From contig CAZZGG010000009.1 of the NCBI GenBank assembly GCA_964654125.1, positions 1-52,905 of the forward strand: DNA of 52,905 nucleotides, in the 5' to 3' direction. The DNA is from JAAYBY01 sp964654125 (GTDB taxonomy: Bacteria > Bacillota > Clostridia > Saccharofermentanales > UBA5734). Below, in pieces: positions 16,914 through 25,096 of this stretch. Below the pieces are notes generated by a model, which was not told the origin of the DNA, made no database searches, and worked only from the letters and a program-made list of their open reading frames with translations. A program made the position numbers and the translations under genes. Positions within the stretch are counted from its first letter, which is position 1. Every line of letters begins with the position of its first letter.

Positions 16914-17469
16914 CATAAGGCCGGCTGAGTCGACGCAGATAAGGAGCCAGCGCAGCTACAGTCACCGCCATGATTGTATCTGTCAGCAGATAGGGCAAAA
17001 GACCGACCTGCATGGTGCGCAGCCAGCTGATGGATCCGTCAGAAAAGAAATTGCGCAAGACATAAAGATAAGCTGTACCGCAACTATAAATAATGACCAG
17101 TCCGGCGCCATTAAAAAAGAATGCCGCCAGCCTGGTCATTTGTTTGCCATTTTTTTGCTGCCGGTCAGCCAAAAGGCCAATCAGGCCAGCTGCCAGCAGC
17201 ATGCCCGGCAGATAGCCAAAAGAAGGTTGCAGGACATAGGCCGGTCCACCGCCGGCAGCAAAAACAGGTAAACCGGCCAAGCCCATCAACATATAGAGGG
17301 CTTGGGCTAAAAAAGCTCGTTTGCCACCTAAAACAAGGCCGGTCAAAAAGCAGACCGCCGTTTGTAAGGTGAAGGGAATAAGCGTAATAGGAATAACAAT
17401 CTTCCCGCCGATTATTGCCAGAACAGTAAAAATAGCAATCAAGGTCATATCGCGGATTTTTTGACGCAT
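16906..17469 (-). CDS. bioY: biotin ECF transporter S component
   Basis: Substrate-binding membrane subunit for biotin uptake. The 187-residue protein has about six hydrophobic segments and the BioY marks ITLIPFTLQTAVCFLTGLVLG and GGGPAYVLQPSFGYLPGM. The ATG at 17469 follows AAGGATGG; an in-frame start at 17529 would fall inside the promoter. It probably docks with the EcfT and double ATPase subunits encoded at 22399-24974. The promoter at 17498-17525 overlaps a palindromic site that fits a BirA operator, and birA ends just upstream, so repression by BirA with biotinyl-AMP is expected. Confidence 0.9.
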   Translation of the reverse strand: MRQKIRDMTLIAIFTVLAIIGGKIVIPITLIPFTLQTAVCFLTGLVLGGKRAFLAQALYMLMGLAGLPVFAAGGGPAYVLQPSFGYLPGMLLAAGLIGLLADRQQKNGKQMTRLAAFFFNGAGLVIIYSCGTAYLYVLRNFFSDGSISWLRTMQVGLLPYLLTDTIMAVTVAALAPYLRRLSRPYVS

Positions 17470-17497
17470 AAGTCCATCCTTAAGCAATTTATGGCCC

Positions 17498-17525
17498 AGT
17501 ATAGCACTTACAAGTCTATTGTCAA
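17498..17525 (-). promoter_or_regulatory. promoter for bioY
   Basis: Minus-strand TTGACA (17520-17525, a perfect -35 box) and TATACT (17498-17503) are 16 bases apart. The -35 box lies inside one arm of the palindrome at 17518-17562. Confidence 0.75.
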
Positions 17526-17562
17526 CCATTTACTCAGGTTATAGTTCTAATTGGTTGACAAT
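17518..17562. promoter_or_regulatory. predicted BirA operator (biotin box)
   Basis: Perfect 11-bp inverted repeat ATTGTCAACCA (17518-17528) and TGGTTGACAAT (17552-17562), spaced by 23 bases. The arms resemble the known BirA half-sites (TTGTnAACC and GGTTnACAA). The site lies between birA and bioY and covers the bioY -35 box, which fits repression by blocking polymerase. The spacer is longer than in usual biotin operators. Confidence 0.72.
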
Positions 17563-17565
17563 GAA

Positions 17566-18552
17566 TTAAATATAACCATTGAGACCGCGCACTGAAACCT
17601 CGCCAGCCCGGACAGCTCTTTTGCGGCCCCTTTCATCAAGTACTAACAGCTGGCCGGTCTCATCTACATCAAGGGCCTGGCAGAGTTCGGCTTCACCCTG
17701 CCCTTCATGGAGCAAGACCTCCCGTCCCAGGCTGAGGCAATGCTTGCGGTAGTCCGGCAGCCAGGCAGCTGGAGTAAAGATAGTCTTTTCATGCCGGATC
17801 AAGTTTTGCATAATAGTTGCCAGGACATCCAGCCGGCGCAGTTTGACCGACCACTGGGCCAGGATTGAGGTCGCCTGAGGCAGATCTTTTGGAAAACTGC
17901 TTTGGCTTAAATTGAGGCCAATCCCAATGATCAGGGCGGAAATTCTGTTTTCCTCCAAAAGGGTCTCAGTCAGGATGCCGCCGACCTTCTGGCCGGCTGC
18001 AGGCGCGATTATGTCATTTGGCCACTTGATGGCCAGTTGTGCGCCGCAATCAGCCAACAGCTCCTCTAAGGCCTGGACCACTATCAGGCCGGCAAACAAG
18101 GTGACTGGTGCGATTTTTTCCGGGCTGGCCTCAGGGCGCAATAAGAGTGAAAAGGTCAGGCTCTGGTCAGGCTGGCTGAGCCAGCCCCGTCCCAGCCTGC
18201 CCCGGCCTTTTAGCTGATCCTGGGCCAGGAAAACACTTTGATGGGGAGCGCAGGTTTCTGCTGCTCTTTTGGCCATAAGGTTGGTGGAATCAGTGCTGGT
18301 TTCATAAAACAAAGACCAGCCTGGCGCACTGGCACAAAGCACTCTTTTTGCTTCAACCTGATTAAGGATATCAGCCTCACGCACCAGCAAATAGCCACGC
18401 CGGCTGACAGCTGCGATCTCATAACCGGCCTGGCGCAGCTGTTCGACCAATTTCCAGACAGCTGCCCGGGAAACACCCAACTGTCTGCCCAGCAGCTCCC
18501 CAGACTGGTAAGCGTCGGTCTGACGCAGCAAGCAGAGCAGCTTGTCTTTCAT
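17566..18552 (-). CDS. birA: bifunctional biotin-protein ligase / biotin repressor
   Basis: Joins biotin to carboxylase carrier proteins by way of biotinyl-AMP, and represses biotin genes. The 328-residue protein has an N-terminal winged helix (residues about 1-60, with GVSRAAVWKLVEQL). The catalytic domain has the biotinyl-AMP loop GRGRLGRGW (116-124) and KWPND (176-180), and a C-terminal SH3-like domain follows. The DNA-binding domain marks it as the bifunctional class, matching the operator right after its stop. The ribosome binding site is weak (AAGAAGC). It starts four bases after the cyclophilin gene stops, so the two are probably coupled. Confidence 0.94.
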   Translation of the reverse strand: MKDKLLCLLRQTDAYQSGELLGRQLGVSRAAVWKLVEQLRQAGYEIAAVSRRGYLLVREADILNQVEAKRVLCASAPGWSLFYETSTDSTNLMAKRAAETCAPHQSVFLAQDQLKGRGRLGRGWLSQPDQSLTFSLLLRPEASPEKIAPVTLFAGLIVVQALEELLADCGAQLAIKWPNDIIAPAAGQKVGGILTETLLEENRISALIIGIGLNLSQSSFPKDLPQATSILAQWSVKLRRLDVLATIMQNLIRHEKTIFTPAAWLPDYRKHCLSLGREVLLHEGQGEAELCQALDVDETGQLLVLDERGRKRAVRAGEVSVRGLNGYI

Positions 18553-18556
18553 TTGT

Positions 18557-19054
18557 TCAGCTTCTTTCGATCCTGATCGACAAGATTACCTGGTCCTGGA
18601 CCGGCCTGTCCTGGAAACCTGTTGCTGTCTGAGCTATCTCATCTACATATTCCATGCCAGAAACCACCTTGCCAAAAGCTGCATACTGACCATCCAGATG
18701 AGGGGCCGGTTGGTGGACAATAAAGAATTGTGAACCGGCTGAATCAGGCTGCATGGATCTGGCCATGGAAATAACACCGCGCTCATGGCGCAAAGGATTG
18801 ATGACGCCATTGGCGGCAAACTCACCCTTGATCTGGTAACCGGGCCCGCCCATGCCGCTGCCTTCCGGGCAGCCGCCCTGGATCATGAAGCCGGGAATCA
18901 CTCTGTGGAAGATCAGGCCATCGTAAAAACCCTGCTCAGCCAGTTTAACAAAGTTGTCTGTGCTGATCGGGGCATGCTCCGGCGCCAGTAAAATGACAAT
19001 CTCCTTGGCATCAGCAAGGGTCAAGACAGCCTTGATAGTTGTTTTGTTTTCCAT
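18557..19054 (-). CDS. peptidyl-prolyl cis-trans isomerase, cyclophilin type
   Basis: A 165-residue single-domain cyclophilin that speeds proline isomerisation during protein folding. Visible family marks are FHRVIPGFMIQGGCPEGSGMGGPGY with the catalytic Arg, then GVISMARS and GSQFFIVHQPAPHLDGQYAAFGKV. There is no signal peptide, so it is cytosolic. It sits between pncB and birA on the same strand with short spacing (26 and 4 bases), as part of a run of housekeeping genes rather than a pathway. Confidence 0.93.
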   Translation of the reverse strand: MENKTTIKAVLTLADAKEIVILLAPEHAPISTDNFVKLAEQGFYDGLIFHRVIPGFMIQGGCPEGSGMGGPGYQIKGEFAANGVINPLRHERGVISMARSMQPDSAGSQFFIVHQPAPHLDGQYAAFGKVVSGMEYVDEIAQTATGFQDRPVQDQVILSIRIERS

Positions 19055-19080
19055 TCTTCTCTCTTTCCCGCCTGCCGGTC

Positions 19081-20538
19081 TTACTGCTTATTAGCATGCA
19101 GCAGGGCATCTTTCATATCCCAAAGTTTTTGTGATAAATCAACATAATAGCTCTGTGGGTTTTCAAAACGCTTAATCGAATCCCAGAGCAGATCAAGTTC
19201 TTGGCCACAATAGCGGCGAATATCTGCGATATCCAGCCTTTGGTAAACCAGCTTACCTTTTTCAAAAATCGGCTCAAGCAGCTTTTTGACCTTGAATGAA
19301 GTAATTGTCTTGCGCTTCCAGGTGTGGAGCGGATCGAATAATTCATAAGGCTGGTCAGGGTCGATTGTTTCATCCGCCAGGCTGATCAGGTCAGCGATAG
19401 CCTTGCCGGTGGCTATTTCGTAAAACCGCCAAACTTCCTTATTACCAGGGTTGGTGATCTTGCCGGCATTGTCCGAAAACTTCATCCGGGGCAGGACCTG
19501 ACCTGCTTTTTCAATCGCGGCCAGTTTATAGACACCACCAAAGACCGGTTCAGCCCTGGATGTGATCAGGCGTTCACCGACGCCAAATGTATCGACCGAG
19601 GCCCCCTGCTGGATCAGGTCCCTGATGATATACTCATCAAGGGCATTACTGGCTGTGATCTTGCAATCATGTAAGCCGGCCTGGTCCAGCATCTGACGGG
19701 CCTTTTGGGCCAGATAGGTCAGGTCACCGCTGTCGATCCTGATCCCGCGTAAACGATGGCCCAGCGGCTCCAGAACATCCTTGGCTGTGCGGATGGCATT
19801 AGGCAAGCCGGACCGCAAGGTATCATAAGTATCGACCAGCAGGACTGTCTGGTCAGGGAAGGAGCGGGCGTAGGCACAAAAGGCCTCATACTCTGATTCA
19901 AAGGCCTGTACCCAGCTGTGGGCCATGGTCCCGACAATCGGGATGCCAAAATGCTGGCCGCAGATCGTGCAGGAGGTGCCGGCGGCACCGGCTATGTAGG
20001 CAGCTCTGGCTCCTAAAACAGCAGCGTCATAGCCCTGGGCCCGGCGGGCACCGAACTCAAAGACAGGCCTACCCTGGGCTGAGCGGACAATCCGGGCTGT
20101 CTTGGTAGCAATCAGGCTCTGGTGATTAATTGTCACCAGCAACATAGTTTCAATCATCTGGGCCTGAATTAATGGACCCCGCACCTTAACAATCGGTTCA
20201 TTGGGAAAAATTGGTGTTCCTTCCGGAATAGCCCAGACATCACAGGTGAATTTAAAATGACGCAAGTAATCAATAAAGGCCTCATCAAAATGGCCGGTCG
20301 ATTGCAGATAAGACAGGTCCTCTTCTGTAAAAGACAAGGTCTTTAGGTAATCTATCATCTGTTCGACACCAGCCATGATAGCATAGCCGCCACCTTGCGG
20401 TATGGAACGGAAGAAGAGGTCAAACCAGCCTATAGTGTCCGCCAAGCCATGCTGCAGGTAGCCCTGGGCCATGGTCAGCTCATAAAAATCTGTCAACATG
20501 CTCATGTTGGTTCTGTCATTCCAGCGATGACTGTACAT
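19081..20538 (-). CDS. pncB: nicotinate phosphoribosyltransferase
   Basis: Forms nicotinate mononucleotide from nicotinate, PRPP and ATP in NAD salvage. The 485-residue protein has MLTDFYELTMAQGYLQ at the start, the EFGARRAQGYDAA segment, and the phosphoribosyl-binding GIRIDSGDLTYLA. The ATG at 20538 follows AAGGAGAG at about ten bases, and both lie inside the 3' end of truA, so the genes overlap by 23 bases and are probably coupled. Longer in-frame starts are not conserved. Confidence 0.93.
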   Translation of the reverse strand: MYSHRWNDRTNMSMLTDFYELTMAQGYLQHGLADTIGWFDLFFRSIPQGGGYAIMAGVEQMIDYLKTLSFTEEDLSYLQSTGHFDEAFIDYLRHFKFTCDVWAIPEGTPIFPNEPIVKVRGPLIQAQMIETMLLVTINHQSLIATKTARIVRSAQGRPVFEFGARRAQGYDAAVLGARAAYIAGAAGTSCTICGQHFGIPIVGTMAHSWVQAFESEYEAFCAYARSFPDQTVLLVDTYDTLRSGLPNAIRTAKDVLEPLGHRLRGIRIDSGDLTYLAQKARQMLDQAGLHDCKITASNALDEYIIRDLIQQGASVDTFGVGERLITSRAEPVFGGVYKLAAIEKAGQVLPRMKFSDNAGKITNPGNKEVWRFYEIATGKAIADLISLADETIDPDQPYELFDPLHTWKRKTITSFKVKKLLEPIFEKGKLVYQRLDIADIRRYCGQELDLLWDSIKRFENPQSYYVDLSQKLWDMKDALLHANKQ

Positions 20539-21337
20539 TAAGTTCACTCTCCTTTTCCAGCGGCAGCTGCCAGGGACCGAATAAATCCGGCTCATAAAAA
20601 ACATGCTCCAGGCAAAGGCCGCGGGCCGGCATTGTCTTACCGGCAGATTTTCTGTCCCCAGCTTTAATTATACCCGGCAAAGCTGCAGGTGTCAGCTTGC
20701 CCTGGCCCACTGCGATTAGTGTGCCGGCCAGGATCCGCACCATGTGATATAAAAAAGCGTCACCCGTAAAATAAATCTTGAGCAAAGGGCCTGACTTATG
20801 CAAGCGGATGTTTTTAACTGTCCGCACAGTTGTCCGGGCCGGGCTGCCTTGGTCAGCAAAAGCCTTAAAATCATGGCAGCCAGTTAAATGAGGCAGAGCC
20901 TTGGACATAGCAGCCAGATCAAGACCACCGGGCACATGGCAGAGCCGGTGTCTGTCCAGGGCTGGCCTGATTGGCGCAGCCCAGACACTGTAACTGTACA
21001 CCTTGCCCAGCGCGGCATAGCGGGCATTAAAGCCAGCCGGCACTTGCCGGGCAGCCAGGATCGCTATATCTTCTGGTAAAACGCTATTCAGGGCCAAGGC
21101 CCAGTTTTTTTCCGGTATGGCTGACCTGCTGTTAAAAGAACTGACATGACCTCGGGCATGGACCCCGGCATCAGTTCTGCTGCAGCCGGTCAGGACCAGC
21201 TCTTTTTCACCAGTCAGCTTGACGATAGCTTGCTGCAGGACCTCCTGCACACTGCGCTCGTGCGGCTGCTTCTGCCAGCCAAAAAAAGCACTGCCATCAT
21301 ATTCTGCCAGCAGGGCCAGCGTTTTTTCCTGCTTCAT
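20516..21337 (-). CDS. truA: tRNA pseudouridine synthase A
   Basis: Makes pseudouridine at positions 38-40 of tRNA anticodon arms. The 273-residue protein has the catalytic Asp56 in GCSRTDAGVHA, plus YDGSAFFGWQKQP at the start and FLYHMVRILAGTLIAVGQGK near the end. It begins six bases after the ROK kinase gene with only a weak ribosome binding site, which suggests translational coupling. In many Firmicutes truA directly follows ecfT; here a sugar kinase gene is interposed. Confidence 0.95.
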   Translation of the reverse strand: MKQEKTLALLAEYDGSAFFGWQKQPHERSVQEVLQQAIVKLTGEKELVLTGCSRTDAGVHARGHVSSFNSRSAIPEKNWALALNSVLPEDIAILAARQVPAGFNARYAALGKVYSYSVWAAPIRPALDRHRLCHVPGGLDLAAMSKALPHLTGCHDFKAFADQGSPARTTVRTVKNIRLHKSGPLLKIYFTGDAFLYHMVRILAGTLIAVGQGKLTPAALPGIIKAGDRKSAGKTMPARGLCLEHVFYEPDLFGPWQLPLEKESELNVQSSLE

Positions 21338-21343
21338 AATAGG

Positions 21344-22321
21344 TCAGCCAGCCAGCCCATCCTCGAGGCAGTTGGCTGCCATCATGGCTGCACCAACAAT
21401 GCCGGCGTCATTACCCATGCTGGCCAGAACAATAGCCGGTTTAGCCACACCTTCGCCCAGATAGCCTCTGGCGATAGCTTTTTCCCGCACCGGTAAGAGC
21501 AGCTCATCACCTTCATTGCAGACACCGCCACCCAAAGCGATCACCTCAGGCATATAGCCATTAATAACATTGGCCAGGCCTTCAGCCAGCATTTCAATGT
21601 AGCCTGCGACAACAGCCGCTCCTGCCTTATCGCCTTGTCTTTTGCCAATAAAGGCGGTTCTGCCATCAGCTTGACCACCATTTTCGGCAATTAACTGGTT
21701 GAGAATAGACTCAGGGTTGGCCTGGGCTGCCCGCTTAGTTTCGCGGACCAGGGCTGTCGCTGAGGCGTATGCTTCAAAGCAGCCGCGCCGGCCACAAGTG
21801 CAGGGCTCACCACCTGAGAGCAAAACGATGTGACCAATCTCACAGCCGGCATTATTAAAGCCACTGTAGATGCGCTGATTGATAACTACACCACCGCCCA
21901 CACCAGTGCCCAGGGTGATGGTGACAGAATGACTGCTGCCCCGGGCAGCTCCAGCCACACTTTCTGCCAGGGCTGCCACATTGGCATCATTTTCAATATA
22001 GACCGGCAGATCAAGGATTCTACGGATACCGGTCCGCATCGGGGCATGGTGAAAAGGTAGATTATTGGCATAGATCAAGGTGCCGGCCGCATTATTGGGC
22101 GTACCTGGTGAACCGATCCCAATTGCCTTGATCTGGGCAGGATCAAGGCCTGACTCTGCAATCACTTGTTTGGCCAGGACCGCCATATCATAAATGATGG
22201 CATCCTGGTCATTGGCCACATTGGTTTTCATACTGGAACTTACTATGATCTCACCTTTGAGATTGACAAGTCCTGCCTTGATGTTGGTTCCGCCCAAGTC
22301 GATACCGACATAATACTCCAT
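21344..22321 (-). CDS. glk: ROK family glucokinase
   Basis: Predicted ATP-dependent glucose kinase, 325 residues. It has the ATP phosphate motif GIDLGGTNIKAGLV at the N-terminus, the catalytic Asp112 in IENDANVAALAE, and the ROK zinc motif CTCGRRGCFE (174-183). There is no DNA-binding domain, which separates it from ROK repressors. Sugar specificity (glucose versus another hexose) is inferred from overall resemblance to Gram-positive glucokinases. GGAGGAAG precedes the ATG. An extended -10 promoter lies about 46 bases upstream, so it may head a glk-truA-pncB-cyclophilin-birA transcript. Confidence 0.85.
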   Translation of the reverse strand: MEYYVGIDLGGTNIKAGLVNLKGEIIVSSSMKTNVANDQDAIIYDMAVLAKQVIAESGLDPAQIKAIGIGSPGTPNNAAGTLIYANNLPFHHAPMRTGIRRILDLPVYIENDANVAALAESVAGAARGSSHSVTITLGTGVGGGVVINQRIYSGFNNAGCEIGHIVLLSGGEPCTCGRRGCFEAYASATALVRETKRAAQANPESILNQLIAENGGQADGRTAFIGKRQGDKAGAAVVAGYIEMLAEGLANVINGYMPEVIALGGGVCNEGDELLLPVREKAIARGYLGEGVAKPAIVLASMGNDAGIVGAAMMAANCLEDGLAG

Positions 22322-22366
22322 GAGCTGCTTCCTCCCTGTTTGCTTAGATATTTAGTTATTGCTGCC

Positions 22367-22375
22367 ATTATAGCA
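22367..22375 (-). promoter_or_regulatory. extended -10 promoter before glk
   Basis: Minus strand TGCTATAAT: a TGn extension next to a perfect -10 box (22367-22372). No clear -35 is present, which is allowed for extended -10 promoters. Confidence 0.45.
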
Positions 22376-22398
22376 GATTGGCCAAGAGCACTGCCGCT

Positions 22399-23199
22399 TT
22401 AGAGATACTGCACCAGCAAGATAGCTGCACAGACCAGCAGCATGCTGCTGGCAAAAATAAAGTCTTGTTTAGAATAGTGCATCACCTTCAAGCGGGTGCG
22501 GCCTTCCCCACCGCGATAACAGCGGGCTTCCATAGCAATAGCCAACTCCTCGGCCCTCTTAAAAGCACTGACAAAAAGTGGAATCAAGACAGAAACCAGA
22601 CCACGCGCCTTGGTGATCAGGCCGCCGGTATCATAATCTGCCCCACGTGAAGACTGAGCTTTCATGATTTTTTCAGTTTCTTCCAGTAAGGTCGGCACAA
22701 AGCGCAAGGCTATCGACATCATCATAGCCATTTCATGGACAGGAAAACCAATTTTACGCAAAGGGGAAAAGAGACTTTCAATAGCATCCGCCACCAGGAT
22801 CGGGGTGGTGGTCAAGGTCAAGAACAAGGTGGAGCTAAGAATCAAAAATGTCAGACGGGCAGCCATGCGCAAGGCCAGATAAAGACCCTGGTCGGAAATC
22901 TTCAGCGGCCCAATGGTTAAAAGGGTTTCACCTTGCACTGTAAACAGATTAATAAAGAAAGCAAAGAGCAAGATGAATAAAATCGGTTTGAGGCTGCCTA
23001 AAATGACCTTCAAGGGTACCTGGGACAAAGCGATCAGGCCGATTGTGGCAAGAGCCACCAGCAACATGGCCCAGAAAGACTGGACCAGGAAGATAACCAC
23101 CATATACACAAAGGCCAGGATCAACTTGAGACGTGGATCGAGCCGGTGGAGCAGGGAATCGCCCGGGTAGTGCCGGCCCAGGGAAATTTGATTAAGCAT
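22399..23199 (-). CDS. ecfT: ECF transporter transmembrane subunit EcfT
   Basis: Membrane scaffold of an energy-coupling factor transporter, 266 residues. It has several hydrophobic segments, the family start LGRHYPGDSLLHRLDPRLKL, and the coupling-helix motifs with Ala-Arg-Gly: SSRGADYD and AMEARCYRGGEGRTR. These contact the ATPases. The gene begins two bases after the double ATPase gene stops, with GGAAGGAG inside that gene's end. It is a shared (group II) module able to serve several S components, of which BioY is the only one in the window. Confidence 0.94.
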   Translation of the reverse strand: MLNQISLGRHYPGDSLLHRLDPRLKLILAFVYMVVIFLVQSFWAMLLVALATIGLIALSQVPLKVILGSLKPILFILLFAFFINLFTVQGETLLTIGPLKISDQGLYLALRMAARLTFLILSSTLFLTLTTTPILVADAIESLFSPLRKIGFPVHEMAMMMSIALRFVPTLLEETEKIMKAQSSRGADYDTGGLITKARGLVSVLIPLFVSAFKRAEELAIAMEARCYRGGEGRTRLKVMHYSKQDFIFASSMLLVCAAILLVQYL

Positions 23200-23201
23200 G
23201 C

Positions 23202-24974
23202 TTACTCCTTCCCGTCATCAGCCAGGCCGGCTGCGACAATTCTGCCGGCAGCTGCAGCCGGCAAAAAACAATCAGTCGCCAGTCCCGGTATCTCATCTAT
23301 AAGCTCGCGCAAAAAAGCAGTTGGACGTGGCAAAGAAAGGCCTGCGGCTAAAAGACTCGCTTCGTCCTGAAAGACTTCTCTGGCAGTACCGCAAGCATGA
23401 ACCTGCCCATTACGCAGGACCAGCACCCGGTCAGCCAGGCGGGCAATATCCTCCATGCTGTGTGAGACAAGAATAACTGTCACACCCATCTGTCGCAGCC
23501 TAGCTGCATAGCCCAGGATCTCATCCCGTCCGGCTGGATCAAGGCCGGCTGCCGGTTCATCCAGGATCAGTATATCCGGCTCCATGGCCAGGATACCGGC
23601 AATTGCGGCGCGTCTTTTCTGGCCGCCTGACAGCTCAAATGGTGACCGTTCCAGTTCATCATCAGTCAGACCGACAATCTGGGCAGCCCGCAGTACACGA
23701 GCTTCAATTTCCTTCATCTCCAGGCCCATCCGTTTTGGGCCAAAAGCTATATCTTGGAAGACCGACTCTTCGAAGAGCTGGTGTTCCGGATACTGGAATA
23801 GGAGTCCAACATGCTGGCGGATCTTTTTTATATCTGCTTTGACAAAAGCATCCATGCCCAGCACTTTGACCTCGCCCTCTGCACTGCGTAAAAGGCCGTT
23901 TAAGTGCTGGATCAGGGTGGACTTCCCGGAGCCGCTGTGGCCGATAATGCCAAACAATTCGCCCTTGTGGACCGTGAAACTAACTTCATCCAGGGCTTTA
24001 CTGGCCATGCTGGTGCCTGCGGCATAGGTGTAGGACAGCTGCTGCACTTCTATGACAGCAGGGCCTTGCGGCGGCTGAACTGGCTCTGGCTTGGGCCGTT
24101 CCAGCTGGCGGCCGGCCTGCCGGGCTGCCTGAAGCAGACGCAGCACAGCATCTTTTGCTCCCTGCCAGCTGGCTGCCTCCAGGGGCAGGAGGGGAATATC
24201 CAGCAGACGGGCCACTTGATGAGCGATCTCGGTATGGACGGGCACATCGAGCCCCTCCTGGTGAATCATCTCAACCTGGTCAAAAACACTGGCCGGGCTG
24301 CCGGAAGCGACAATCCTGCCCTCAGCCATGACATAAGCCTCATCTGCCTGGATAACCTCTTCCATATGATGAGTAATGTTAATCACAGTCAATTTTTCCT
24401 GCCTGACCAGGCGGGCAATCAACTGCATGAATTCCTGGCGGCTGACCGGGTCAAGCATGGATGTAGCTTCATCCAGGATCAGGCAGTCCGGCTGCATGGC
24501 CAAGATACCGGCAATGGCCAGTTTTTGTTTTTGCCCGCCCGAAAGTAGGTGGGGCGGCCTCTGGGCCAGGTCTGACAACTCAACATAAGCCAGGGCCTCA
24601 TCGACTGCCTGGCGTAATCTGGGTTGGGGAAAGCCTAGGTTTTCCGGTCCGAAAGCCACATCCTCTTCAACGGTAGTGCCAATAATCTGGTTATCAGGGT
24701 TTTGAAAGACCATGCCACAAAGACGGCGGATCTCCCAGATGACTTTCTCATCAGCTGTATCTTTGCCTGCCACAAGCACCTGGCCAGCCGAGGGCCGTTC
24801 CAGGCCATTGATCAGGCGGGCCAGAGTGGACTTGCCAGAGCCGTTGCGGCCCATTATTGCCACATGGCGACCGGCTGGAATCACCAGACTGACATCCTGC
24901 ACCGCCAGGAGCGGATCCTGCTGGCTTTGGCGGTAGCTGTAATGAACTTTTCTGATGTCAATAAAATCCTGCAT
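23202..24974 (-). CDS. fused ECF transporter ATPase (EcfA1-EcfA2 in one chain)
   Basis: A 590-residue protein with two complete ABC ATPase domains, where most Firmicutes have two separate genes of about 280 codons. Domain 1 (about 1-245) has Walker A GRNGSGKST (42-50), the Q-loop FQNPDNQ, LSGGQ (144-148) and Walker B ending in LDEA. Domain 2 (about 306-570) has GHSGSGKST (345-353), FQYPEHQLFE, LSGGQ (448-452) and LILDEP (468-473). The order and Q-loops match EcfA1 then EcfA2. A Pro- and Gln-rich linker (about 285-305) joins them. Domain 1 has Ala where domain 2 has Pro after the Walker B Glu. The gene follows rplQ after a terminator-like hairpin. Confidence 0.92.
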   Translation of the reverse strand: MQDFIDIRKVHYSYRQSQQDPLLAVQDVSLVIPAGRHVAIMGRNGSGKSTLARLINGLERPSAGQVLVAGKDTADEKVIWEIRRLCGMVFQNPDNQIIGTTVEEDVAFGPENLGFPQPRLRQAVDEALAYVELSDLAQRPPHLLSGGQKQKLAIAGILAMQPDCLILDEATSMLDPVSRQEFMQLIARLVRQEKLTVINITHHMEEVIQADEAYVMAEGRIVASGSPASVFDQVEMIHQEGLDVPVHTEIAHQVARLLDIPLLPLEAASWQGAKDAVLRLLQAARQAGRQLERPKPEPVQPPQGPAVIEVQQLSYTYAAGTSMASKALDEVSFTVHKGELFGIIGHSGSGKSTLIQHLNGLLRSAEGEVKVLGMDAFVKADIKKIRQHVGLLFQYPEHQLFEESVFQDIAFGPKRMGLEMKEIEARVLRAAQIVGLTDDELERSPFELSGGQKRRAAIAGILAMEPDILILDEPAAGLDPAGRDEILGYAARLRQMGVTVILVSHSMEDIARLADRVLVLRNGQVHACGTAREVFQDEASLLAAGLSLPRPTAFLRELIDEIPGLATDCFLPAAAAGRIVAAGLADDGKE

Positions 24975-24995
24975 TGTCCATCTTTTCCCTTACCT

Positions 24996-25027
24996 AAAAA
25001 ACAAGGACCGGCTTTCGCCCGTCCTTG
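24996..25027 (-). terminator. terminator between rplQ and the ECF genes
   Basis: Minus-strand stem CAAGGAC/GTCCTTG continued by GGC/GCC across one C-C mismatch, with a 4-base loop (25002-25027), followed by a run of Ts (24996-25001). It ends the ribosomal transcript 22 bases before the ECF ATPase start, or attenuates it. Confidence 0.75.
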
Positions 25028-25096
25028 CAATTGCTGTTCATACCATCTGAGCACCAGCTCAAGGCTGCTAAGCCACTAGCCAAACTTTAAGTGAGG

